64,000 nt of DNA from Batillaria attramentaria. Taxonomy: Eukaryota; Mollusca; Gastropoda; Batillariidae. This document shows positions 43,601 through 52,381 of the stretch, in pieces. The position numbers and the translations under genes are program-made. Each line of letters opens with the position of its first letter. Positions within the stretch are counted from its first letter, which is position 1. The notes beneath the pieces are model-generated. The model saw only the letters and a list, made by a program, of their open reading frames with translations. It did not search any database and was not told where the DNA came from. The stretch covers positions 560,001 to 624,000 of the forward strand of contig JACVVK020000330.1 in the NCBI GenBank assembly GCA_018292915.2, written 5' to 3'.

Positions 43601-44891
43601 ACTTCGTACATTGCTCGCTGAAGACCCGAGACTGTGCTGTGATCATTTCCATCCGGTCACAAAACTCACTCTGTGTTCAGCTCCAAAAGATGTACTGTCG
43701 TCATGTGCCAATCTTATCTCATCAGACATTTTGCGTGCGTCTGTCTGGATTCTGTCTTTGCTGGCAGCCACCGGCAACACTGCTCTGCTTGTCTACAAGC
43801 TGTTCGCGAAGAAAAGTGACACATCGCCAACCCAAAACGTTTTCCTTATGAACTTGAGCTTTTCAGGCTGTCTGGTGGGAGCGTACGCGGCAGTTATCGG
43901 AACGGCTGATGCTGTCTACCGCGGACAGTACGCGTTAGAGGGGCCGTACTGGAAACAGAGCGGCGTGTGTAAGCTGGCCGGCGTCCTGGTGTTTGTCTCC
44001 AGCGAGATGTCCCTCTTCAGCATCTGTCTCCTTACCCTGGACTGCTCGCTCATGTTACGCTCACAACATCGTCTGACTAGACGTTCGGCTCTGATCGTCT
44101 GTGGCGCCGCCTGGCTTATTTGTGTGGCGCTAGCTACGGTTCCTTTCATTCGGGAGCAGTTGGAGACGTACGAGCAAACAGGCATCTGCAACCCGTTGAT
44201 GCTGATCGAACAGTCTCAGTTTGAGAAGCAAGCGTTCCCTTTCAGCATGTTCCATGTTTTGAATGTTGTTCTGATGTCATTGGCCGGAATAGGGCAGGTT
44301 GTTATAGTTCAGTCCATCCACACCTCCACTCGTGCGACGAAGGAGAACCGTCGAAGAGACATTGACGCCTCTCGTCGGGTGTTCCCGATTCTCATCACCG
44401 ACGTCTGTTTCTGGTTCTTCATCGGCCTGGCGGGGCTGCTGGCATCTCGCGGTATGCCATTTCCCGGTGTAGTCAACGTATGGTGCGCCATCTTGCTGCT
44501 ACCGCTCAGCTCGGCCATCAACCCGTTCCTGTACACGTTGCACGTGCTGTATGAACGCCTGGCGGAAAAGAGGAGACAAAAGCGAGCGGAGCAGCTGATG
44601 CGTAAACTCCGTACAGATCTGCGATCGTGGCCACGCGACAGACTGGAACAGCACGTGCGTTGTTGTCTGACAGCAAATCTCGTGGACAAAACCCGCGTGC
44701 TGCACTGGCTGGGCGTCGAGCCGGACCGAGGTCAACACGAGGACATTCCACCAACTCCTTCCCATGGTCCTCAAGAAGGTTGTGTCGCTGAAAACCGAGA
44801 GTTGGCCAAGAATTCGAGCTGCAGGCGCCAGGACGCCAGTACCACTTCTGCTTCAGTCCGTCAGGTCCATGATTTGGGTTCGGACGATTAG
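40644..44891 (+). CDS. Receptor R1: CUB-like/C-type lectin/LDL-A/LRR seven-transmembrane receptor (GRL101-like)
   Basis: An uninterrupted ORF of 1415 codons from ATG 40644. The in-frame ATG at 40692 gives the better signal peptide (RKTFVCIIAWSVLLDTNTA), so that start is preferred (1399 aa). Approximate order from the first ATG: Ser/Thr-rich stalk with duplicated SAVTQKP/TSPVTQKP segments 30-200; degenerate CUB-like part 200-365; LDL-A 370-390; C-type-lectin-like 392-545; LDL-A modules 600-675 and 739-810; Cys-rich cap and leucine-rich repeats 815-1010; 7TM 1029-1305; a long tail of about 110 residues. TM1 has GN and TM7 has NPFLY. TM2 has Gly where the sodium-site Asp belongs (LSFSGCLVG), the DRY position reads DCS, and the CWxP region reads CFWFF. 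The family, known from snail GRL101 and related to relaxin-type receptors, binds extracellular ligands and signals through G proteins. Ligand unknown; G-protein signalling here is doubtful. Confidence 0.9.
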   Translation: MTVKMLLKLQNNESDRMRKTFVCIIAWSVLLDTNTAQRVNKTEVNKEATTHLISNTAESNLAQSELKPRAAGTMKNVTTSRTGDGNFLARTSSDEHQISNMTTMFRPLSTFSSVTTVTNSSVMTSAVTQKPAVTSSHVRQIPDMTTMLSLKTEVETGTFAVTKVEDSTLTSPVTQKPEVQTRNTTSKTSTTSDPFSSVALCFSSYNCNFTWAAPVTGFIPLNIREIDVHCWLEELHGNVRYDYDYRRISEHRLNVYWHIKPKSKDHGILLYNTLSAEEISDEGWGAFSVYTDGKLTGRPERWVSRSQPHLFWQTEVTVRSQRNLGLSYSALPLNKMPVLADSRPGEFVGILSKILYNCSHPYIVPETFFCDMVQQCVGGEDEPADCKNRPRACGDWIPSSNACLKIVMDVENVTGRDRMLPGDLCQSQHNATLADLPDQDSKDLMASLVRRAGYENVPSVVLALRLTKVIPKSSKVNHLYRFLWRWGDRQGPIAYQETGLQRFAKASHCGIFRVLRTHIIIRPGDCTMRYFDGYICKKNDPILIKADIRSLNGSIALFSSVQSILPFPIRNCQDGSVTHTFYPCRFQTTEAEDDWSVGKLPLFYCTIGNVVHYSLVCDGNADCADGSDESACAEATGKMSKRDYFICANSQLISSSSLCDGRNDCFDHSDEKECVSCREGTVLCSMITLGCFPRHFGHHMFCRGHTEYEHYSTVPPPAAVVLDGFGRSDLTPMNNGERCPETHFQCLDGYCIPTYMLNNDEQDCPHGEDENIPHENFTCPGFYRCYLTGNCLHSDYVCDGIYHCPNKDDERYCNLTCPSNCTCEGYAFTCRKMLDPRQFLGLRYLDLSGSTQPSLTHIHVVPFLAFLNLSSCGLSSVTLRQMPLLRVLDLSFNEIKAFSSLNLVGLQGIHHLNLSGNSLSPTLDADFTLLTKLAGMVSLKTLTMTNTHIQSVRASLFLYLRDVTALDIRKNYIQVFSKEAFRGPNRLRTLLAEDPRLCCDHFHPVTKLTLCSAPKDVLSSCANLISSDILRASVWILSLLAATGNTALLVYKLFAKKSDTSPTQNVFLMNLSFSGCLVGAYAAVIGTADAVYRGQYALEGPYWKQSGVCKLAGVLVFVSSEMSLFSICLLTLDCSLMLRSQHRLTRRSALIVCGAAWLICVALATVPFIREQLETYEQTGICNPLMLIEQSQFEKQAFPFSMFHVLNVVLMSLAGIGQVVIVQSIHTSTRATKENRRRDIDASRRVFPILITDVCFWFFIGLAGLLASRGMPFPGVVNVWCAILLLPLSSAINPFLYTLHVLYERLAEKRRQKRAEQLMRKLRTDLRSWPRDRLEQHVRCCLTANLVDKTRVLHWLGVEPDRGQHEDIPPTPSHGPQEGCVAENRELAKNSSCRRQDASTTSASVRQVHDLGSDD

Positions 44892-45330
44892 CCCAGTCCA
44901 TGACCAGCTTCAGCGCAGGGCTATGGTTCTCAGCTGTTGGCCTCGTCAAGTGCAAAGTCCTCTGCGTTCCTAACAACCCTCTGGACGAAACTTCACACTT
45001 GAGTACAAATACAACCGGTCACTGAAACGCTGTGCTGCTGTGTAAACACACTGCGGAGGGGATGTGTCAAATTACCCATAATAATACGACTTTTCCAGGC
45101 AGTGCGTTTCTCGACCATTACAAGACGAGGGCCAAGACTCAAGCCCACAGAGGAGCTCGGCTTTTTCTTGTCAAACGTGCCAGTATCTTGCTTTGGCACA
45201 TTTCCTCCCCAGCACACACAGTTACAGAATAGAACACTGGCTACGAGAATCTGATTTCTTGTACAGAGCATCTAAGTAGGCCCTCCAGTTCAATTGCACC
45301 TTCTTTCCATTTTGTTGTCGTTTCTCTCTG

Positions 45331-45540
45331 TGTGTGTGTGTGTGTGTGTGTGTGTTTTGTGTGTGTGTGTGTGGTGTTGTGTGTGTGTGTTTTGTTTGGG
45401 TTCTGGGTAGTTTTTGTTGTTTTTTTTTTGGTTTTGTTTTGTTTTGTGTGGGTTTCTTTCTTTTTTTGGGGGGGGGGGGGGGTGTTTTTGTTTTTTTGTT
45501 GTTTTTTTTTTTTTTTTTTTTTTTTTTTGGGGGGGGGTAT
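45331..45540. repeat. TG microsatellite and T/G-only tract
   Basis: A (TG)n start, then TTTG units, then T-to-G junctions at 45467 and 45527. As elsewhere in the window it is T/G on the + strand. Confidence 0.95.
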
Positions 45541-45744
45541 TGTGTGCTATTTTGTTTTATTTGTTCATGGTTGTTTTATTTTAATTTTGTTTTGTGTAGG
45601 CATGTGTTAATTTTGATATTGATTTGTATGTATCTTTGTATACATCCTAGTGTTTGTTATATTCATTTGAGTGATTGTATCCTTATATCTGTGCCCGCAA
45701 AAAAAAATCAGTAAAAGAACACAAGACTCTGTGGAAAGCGTTCT

Positions 45745-45750
45745 TTTATT
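45745..45750 (-). terminator. Possible polyadenylation signal of R2
   Basis: AATAAA on the minus strand (TTTATT on +) about 420 nt after the R2 stop codon. Hexamer only. Confidence 0.4.
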
Positions 45751-45865
45751 CCTGCTATGTATCTGTTGTACTTTAACTCGATTGTATTACGCTGTTTGTG
45801 AACACGTTAGGCACATAGAACTATAGAAACAACCTAAATACACAGGTTCTATCGACACTATCAAA

Positions 45866-46113
45866 ACATCATACACAGAGGGACGAAATGGTCAATAGAT
45901 ATCTGCTTTAGAAGCAACCCAAACTGAAGTATGTACCTAAAAGGCAGAGATGACAAGAAATTTTGAAAGAAAAATCAGACTTTTTACCTTGAAACCTTTA
46001 CCTTTTAAAATATCATACACAGAGGGAGGAAGTGGTCAATAGATATATGCTTTAGAAGCAAACCAAGCTGAAGTATGTACCTAAAAAGAATAGAGATGAC
46101 AAGAAATTTTGAA
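45866..46113. repeat. Direct repeat of about 105 bp downstream of R2
   Basis: The segment with ATCATACACAGAGGGACGAA, GGTCAATAGATAT, GCTTTAGAAGCAA and GAAGTATGTACCTAAAA at 45866-45970 recurs at 46010-46110 with a few changes. It lies in the probable 3' UTR of R2. Confidence 0.85.
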
Positions 46114-46172
46114 AGAAACATGAAAGAAAGCTTTCCCTTAAATAATTTATCTGGTTAAAACTGAAATGTTCT

Positions 46173-49100
46173 CTAGCAAAGATCTGACGCTGAAATACGC
46201 ATCTTGTTGATGATTTCCTCCTCAAGTCTCTTCATCCTCTCTGCCTTCTTCGCCTTCCTCCTCTTTTCCAATATCGTGTTCAAAGTGTACAGAAACGGGT
46301 TCAACGCTGAGTTGACCGGCAGAACGAATATTGCCATGCCCACGTTGACTTCACCAGAGATGGGTACACCCAGCGAAGCGAGCACGCCGAGAAGGCCTAT
46401 GGGAAACCAGCAGAGAAAGTCAGACAAAGCCACAGTGATGAGACGACGGGCTATGGTGGCGTCCTGGGTTTTCTTGCTTGTAGACGCCGAGTCCCCTCGC
46501 ATGGAATTGACACGCACGGACCAGTAGATGGACGCCTGACCGACAGCAATCATCAAAAAGATTACGAGGTTGAACACGATCATCACACCAAACGAATAGT
46601 AGCGGCCCTTGAAATTGATCCTAGTGACGGGCAGCGGGATGCAGATGCCAGTCTGGCTGTAGTATTCCCAATGTGACGTCACGGGCAGGAGAGGAATGGC
46701 GGCGAAGAGGAGACCCACGACCCACACAAGACCACAGGCCATGAGAGCGGATTTTCTCTGAAACCTCGGTCCGCCAAGAGGAAAGCGGAAAGCGATGAAG
46801 CGATCGAGAGTGATGAGGAAGATAATCAACGCGGACACTTCGTTTGAAACGAAGCAAACAAAGCCAGCTGTCTTACACACTGCGCTCAGTTTCCAAGCCA
46901 GATCATGCCAAAGGTAGCTTCCTCGGTACGCATGATCAGCCAGTCCTAGAATAATCAGATACACGCCCATCAGGAGATCGGAAGCGCTTAGGTTCGTCAC
47001 AAACACGTGATACCCTGCTCTGGCGGCTAATCTCTGAATGAATACCCGAAATATGAGACTTCCTGCGTTACCTGCGGTGGACAGAGAAACGAACAACCAG
47101 AGAAACAGTCGGTACAGGTCAGACCGTAACAGATCTTCACAAGAAGAAATTTCGTCACGGGGAGCAAAACAGTTACTGGGATTAAACTGGCTGGGTAGAG
47201 TGGATCGGCAGCAGAGTCTGTAATTTTTGGAATAAACCGTTTTGAGACGGGTTAAACCTTTCAACAGATCTCCCGGGAACGTTTCTAAATCCGTACCTCG
47301 AACATCGAGCACCTCAAGATCAGAATTATACCAAAAAGTATCTGCCGAAAAAGATTTCAAACCAGAAAAGGATAAATTCAGACTTCTTAAATGAGGAAAG
47401 TTTGATAATGCACTTTCTGAAAATTCAGCAATCAAAGTTATGGACAGGTCGATGATTTCGAGGCCTGAAGGCGACGTTTGACCGCTGGTTCCGATCAGGG
47501 TAGTGATAGGGTTGTTGGAAAGATATAGCTGCCGAAGGTTAGAGAGCCCGAGAACTGTTGCAACTGTGCTTATCAAGTTGTCACTGAGGTCCAGAATCGC
47601 TAAATTCGGCATTGTCAAGTTTTCCATAGTGTAAACCCCACAGCGGGAGAGACGAAGATACACTAGATAGTGGTTGTGGACAAAGTCTTGAGGGACCATG
47701 TGAGAACCACTGGCATCCACGTAACGAACCTGCCCGTGGTCTTTAACAGGGAAGGGCGTGGCACACACAAAGGCCAGCCCCTGACACTGACAGCCCTCGG
47801 GACAGCTCAGTCCACACACCAACTCGTCATCGTGGCGTGGACACTGGAAGACACCGTCACACAGGTGGTCAGCATGCAGACACACGGCAGAGTTCCGACA
47901 GCGGTAGAAACCCGGACACGTGTAAGTGGAACAGTCGGCCTCGTCCTCCCAGCCGGGACAGTCGTACACGTCGTTACAGCGGAGATACACGGGCAGGCAG
48001 TAGCTGTCGGGACACTGGAAGTGGGTCTCGGGGCATTGGAAAGACGGGGCTTCCAGAGGTACAGACGTGACGCTTCCGACATCATTGAATGTGACCTTGC
48101 TTCGTGACGTTTGGTTGATTGTCGCGTTGTGCACACGCCTGGAAACAGCGCACTTGTTCTCATCCGAGCCATCTCTACAATCCTGATGTCCATTACACAA
48201 AGAGTGAATCGGAATGCACTGCCCACTGTCACATCGACTCTCCAGTGAACACTGTTCATTGGCAAGACAGGCCGTTCTACACGGCGCGTGCACGCAAAAG
48301 GTTTCGTCGGAATTGTCCCTACAGTCAAAGTGATGGTCGCAGACCAGAGTATATGAAATGGGTTGTCCGTCTACACAGAAAAACACCCTAAACACAGTTC
48401 GTTCTTCTTCGCACGCAGACGCAAACTGTTCCCGTCCACAGTTACCGCTCGGATCACAAGCTAGAAAATCATGTGTCACGTGACCGTCTGCACAAAATGC
48501 TATCTTTATTAAACCTCTGTTACTCCACTGAACTGTGTGTTTGACCAGGGAAACGCCTTCTGAAGATGCTGTACGTAAAACTTTTTCACAGAAAACATCA
48601 CAGTACGTTTGCTTCGCACATTCCAAGGGATGCACATTACCTGTCATTGTTATCGCTTCAAAACATGTCTGTGACGCGCTCACGATGAAGGGCGCGTTGT
48701 CAAAAGGTAGAGAGAAATAGTTGGTGGTGTTATCTACCCACTGCCAGGTAAACCTGTAATACACAGGTATAGAAAAAGGAGCTGTGCGAAGACCAATGAA
48801 CACATCGCGGACCGACTTCCTCCTGGCGAGAAGTGTTTGGAACGCATCCCAGTCGGTCTGGGTCTTGATGGTTACAAGGTTCCAACCTCGTTCTTTACAT
48901 ATTCTTTCTGCTTGGTTCCACGATAGCTCACGAGAAGCGTTTAGCACCGTCACGTCGTAACATTTACCTCCCAATCGCAAAGTTCCGTTACACTCGTCCG
49001 CGCTGTTGGGACAGCTGATTTCATCTTGGCCACGATCGCACTCAGCCACAAAGTTACAGTCCAAGTGTTGACGAAATGAAGGGTCGGTGGCGTTAGTACA

Positions 49101-49335
49101 GTCAAACTTGCCGTCCACCAGTTGCTTTGGCGCGGTTGAGGCATTGAGCAGGGAAAACGCAAGTTTGAAGGAAGCGTGCGATCCCAGTCTCTGAAGACGT
49201 CGATAGAAGCGAAAACTGACAGAGGTGTTGTAGATTCGAGTGGGTGGAATGTTGTTCGCTCCTTGCCAAAGAAGCGTGTGACTCCCGTTCTCAGCGTTCA
49301 CTTCGAAGACGCTGATGTGTGGCTCTTTTGAGCTT
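46173..49335 (-). CDS. Receptor R2, exon 2: CUB-2 end, LDL-A, C-type lectin, LRR, 7TM
   Basis: This is the second exon of a 1381-residue receptor. The acceptor TTTCTGTGACAG at 49336-49347 fits, in phase 2, the donor of exon 1 at 51171. An internal GTG at 49299-49301 is only an apparent start. Approximate residues in the spliced protein: CUB-2 C-terminal half to 400; LDL-A 415-450; C-type-lectin-like 455-590 (WQWVDNT core); LDL-A modules 640-725; conserved block 760-893 with two LDL-A and the LRR N-cap; LRRs to 1050; 7TM 1071-1350. Class-A motifs are intact: GN in TM1, ASDLLMG in TM2, LDRF at the DRY site, CWFP in TM6, NPFLY in TM7. It should be able to couple to G proteins. The 30-residue tail is basic. 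Ligand unknown. Confidence 0.93.
47639..48039. repeat. Homogenised 401-bp block, copy in R2
   Basis: It encodes CPETHFQCPDSYCLPVYLRC and so on through two LDL-A modules and the Cys-rich LRR cap up to YLRLSRCG. It has the same length and no indels against 53842-54242 and 58894-59294; I counted about 8 differences to R3. Confidence 0.95.
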
Positions 49336-50123
49336 CTGTCACAGAAAGTTTATAGCAACACAGTGTACACAGCATAAAGCACCTCATCTCACCCTCCACT
49401 CTAGTCCGGGAGACCCTTTCCTGTTTTTCCGTGGACGTGACTTTTATAGGGACAAATTACACGATCAACAAAAACATATCATTACGTCCTCATCAAGTTA
49501 CTCCCCCCCTCGCCCACCCTCGCCCCCGACATTCACGATGATTTCCTTATGACACATCTCATGATGTGGATAATTACATTGCCGTCATCGTCTTCCCCAT
49601 TGGTTTTTGTTGTTGTTGTTTTGTTTTCGGGTTATTTTTAAAAACGAATTTTATTTTGCTTTATTAAAAACTCAGTTGCATGCAGGTCCGCTTCAAGCCA
49701 AAAACAAATGAAATGTTTCTTCTTCTTCTTTTTTTTTTTTCTTTTTTTTCCTTTTTGCTGGGCTGAGCGTTCCTTCTTCATAGGCTTTTTTTAATTAATC
49801 ACTACAGCATTTCTCTTTGTTTTCTGGGTTTTTTTCCCCAATGGACATACGTTTCTAGCAGCTTACAGAGAGTCGTATTCCGAAAGTACATGAGGTAAAT
49901 ACAAAGTGTGCAAACAAACAAGGTTTCTGTTGTTCCGATTCGCTCATCCTGGGGACAAGTACGCCCAATTTCTTTTCTTTCGGTCTGGGGCGTTCAGGTA
50001 ACCAGGCAGAACGCATCGGTGTGACTTGTGAACAGCCTCTGTCGTCATCGGGTCGTGAGTTCGAATCCCGACTGGGGCCAAATATTCGTGCTGGTCTTTT
50101 TCTCGTTGCCCTGTCTTTGATAC

Positions 50124-50154
<31 letters not shown>

Positions 50155-51170
50155 ACACACACACCTTTTAAGTAGTACTGTACGCTGCTGCAATCACTAC
50201 TTGTGATTTTATTCTCTCTCCGTTTAGTTCCAGTCAGACCGCACTTGTGCGTCTCTGTTTTGCTGTTTTTCTCTAGGATTATTTTCTGCAACCAATAAAA
50301 CATAATGTGTTGAGTGTACCATAGTGCTCATCAAAAAGTTTCTACAATGGTGACTGTAAGCGGCAGTTGTTACCGTCGTGTGACTTTCCCACCGGGAGAT
50401 TTGATTTCGACTGGTGCTGTCAAACACTCCTTTAGGTTTCCCATTGAGGCAGTTTTTTTGTTTGTTTTTTTAATTATTATTTTGTTGTTTTCATTGTGAA
50501 AAAAGCTTCGAAAAGACACAAGGACTAGACAAGTCTACGCTTCTGTTTGGTTTTTGTTTGTTTTCTTTTCTTTTTTTAACCTCCGCTTCAATTTCTGTTT
50601 AATTTTATTTCTTTTGTGGTTAACCATGAGAACTAATCATGTAAGCTGTTTATACCCGGAGCATCCGGACTCTTACCTCTAGCAGCACACATTTTCTGCG
50701 GCATTTTATTTTTCTAGTGAGTGACTAGTGACTTATGTACCCCGTCAAAATTCTGCACACTGCTTTGTGAGAAAACGACCCGCAGAGCAGTTGAAATTGC
50801 TTGATGTTAAGAAGAATATAATTCAAAGCATGTGCTCATGTACCAGCTGGCATTCGAAAGTGCACTCACAAATACTTCGCAGATATTTCCTTCTGTGCGA
50901 TCCAAGCACAATACAATTTTACCCCCTAAAGTGAACAAAATAACAATGCACCGGCCGTGACGTATGTTTGAAATGACGCAATTTCTGCGTGTCTTTGACT
51001 GATGACGTAACTGGCGTGTATTTTTGTGAACTCGTAAACCACTGGGTGGGTTAGGAAAAGTCATAACTCACACTTTCTCTGTTTCCTTACTATTTTCGGA
51101 CGTAAACCACTCGTAGTTAACTCACTGAAATTTGCACTGGAGAGTGGTGTAAAACATCTTTTCAACTTAC
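49336..51170 (-). other. Intron of R2
   Basis: 1835 bp, GT-AG on the minus strand (donor ATT/GTAAGT, acceptor GTGACAG). It contains a partial S1 SINE followed by a C16 run and (CA)n, and poly-T stretches at 49718-49756. No other gene is seen. Confidence 0.85.
50034..50163 (+). mobile_element. tRNA-derived SINE, family S1, truncated, with C/CA tract
   Basis: It begins inside the head (GTCATCGGGTCGTGAGTTCG), keeps B-box GAGTTCGAATCCCG and the tail to CCCTGTCTTTGATA, where it passes into C16 and (CA)n at 50126-50163. Confidence 0.8.
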
Positions 51171-52153
51171 AATGTCGTTGGGATGGGGCGATAACTTCGT
51201 TTGCCATCCGCGAACCACTGAAAGTCTAGGAAGCTGACGATGGCCACATGATCCTCAGGAACATGCAGAGTGTATGAATCTCTGACACAGTGTGAGATCT
51301 CTGGCTTTTCGCCATAACCAGGTGACGTCACGAAACCAGACAGAGGTGACTTCAAATTTACAACTAGTCTCATGTGTGGAGGTTGATATGGTGAATTACT
51401 GAAGCCAAGCAGTATAGTTTCTTCTTCGTCGAAAGCATCGAAATACATTTTAAAGTGCACATGGTTGGAAATAGCGTTGAGTACAGGTGGAGGGCGGAGT
51501 TCAGGAATGCAAAAGTCGTATTCGCAATCGATTTTATCGTTGTCCGGATCGTCGCGGATGATCAGGCTGCCAACGTCACATGGAAGCGTATACTTTTCAG
51601 TCGTGATAGTAAGAAAATGTCCTGCGGGAGCACGTATGTCCCACTCGCACTGCACGATGTAGGCCAATTTTCGGCCAATGATAAGTATTCTGCCTTCGAC
51701 TCCCAAAAATGCCGATCGTGTCTCGTCAGCACAGGTGTCACTGTCTATAACCAGCACATGCCTCTCTCTGTCTTCCGCAGCGTCAAGTAGACGCTCTTGT
51801 ATAACCAGGTGTTCGTTTGGAACTGAACGTCTATTGCTTTCCCAGGTTGCCTGTGCGTCTTGTCTTGTGGTCGGTACATCCTCATCTGCGATAGACACTT
51901 GTCTGACTGAACCAGTACTACGTTCGTGTTGATGATCTAGCGGCCATACATCCTCATCTGCGATAGACACTTGTCTGACTGAACCGGTGCTACGTTCGTG
52001 CTGATGACCTAGCGGCCATATGACATGGTTTTTAAGTGAAAGTGTCTTGTTTCCAAGTTCTTCTGGCCTCTTGGTGGTGTGGGAAATTGATGTCGTTATC
52101 AGCTGCATTGACAGAAATGTCCTTAACGTTTTGAGCAGGAAGATCCCAGTCAT
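51171..52153 (-). CDS. Receptor R2, exon 1: signal peptide, stalk, CUB-1 and start of CUB-2
   Basis: The exon begins at ATG 52151-52153. The first 25 residues (IFLLKTLRTFLSMQLITTSI) form a signal peptide. Next is a stalk with a 24-residue tandem duplication (51875-52019, core HQHERSTGSVRQVSIADEDV). Residues about 135-255 form CUB-1. The exon ends within CUB-2, after SGFVTSPGYG and LHVPEDHVAIVSFLDFQWF. The donor at 51171/51170 is GTAAGT in phase 2. Unspliced, the frame stops at once after the donor (TAA inside GTAAGT), which explains why it looks like a separate 328-residue protein. Confidence 0.9.
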
Positions 52154-52381
52154 GTCTGCAATGTGTTTGCTTCGTCCGTTCCGATCTACACCTTCAACAG
52201 CGGTTTGTTGTTAGATGGTAGTATTGTGAAGGAAGGTATGTAGTCAAAATTTTCATTTGTTTTCCAGGACACATGTGCGTGAGCGTGATAGTCAGAACCG
52301 GACTGGGATGTTCACAACAGAGTCTTCAGATGGGAGTCCGGATACAGGACGTGGGTCTCGGGGGATTTGTTCACGATTGTT
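52154..52381. other. Very short R3-R2 intergenic region
   Basis: Only 228 bp separate the R3 stop codon from the R2 start codon on the same strand. No AATAAA on the minus strand and no clear TATA box is seen. Confidence 0.8.

Larger units (their letters stand above)
44892..46172. other. Intergenic region between convergent R1 and R2
   Basis: It contains the two 3' ends, a T/G-only tract and a duplicated segment beside R2. No gene is seen. No AATAAA is evident for R1. Confidence 0.7.

Noticed and set aside
47670..48107. Plus-strand ORF also found at 53777-54256 and 58886-59251
   Set aside because: It recurs only because it is antisense to the homogenised 401-bp receptor block; no signal peptide or independent support.
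46173..49301. Independent 1042-residue receptor gene with its own start
   Set aside because: The start is a GTG within a CUB domain, there is no signal peptide, and a good splice join connects it to 51171-52153.
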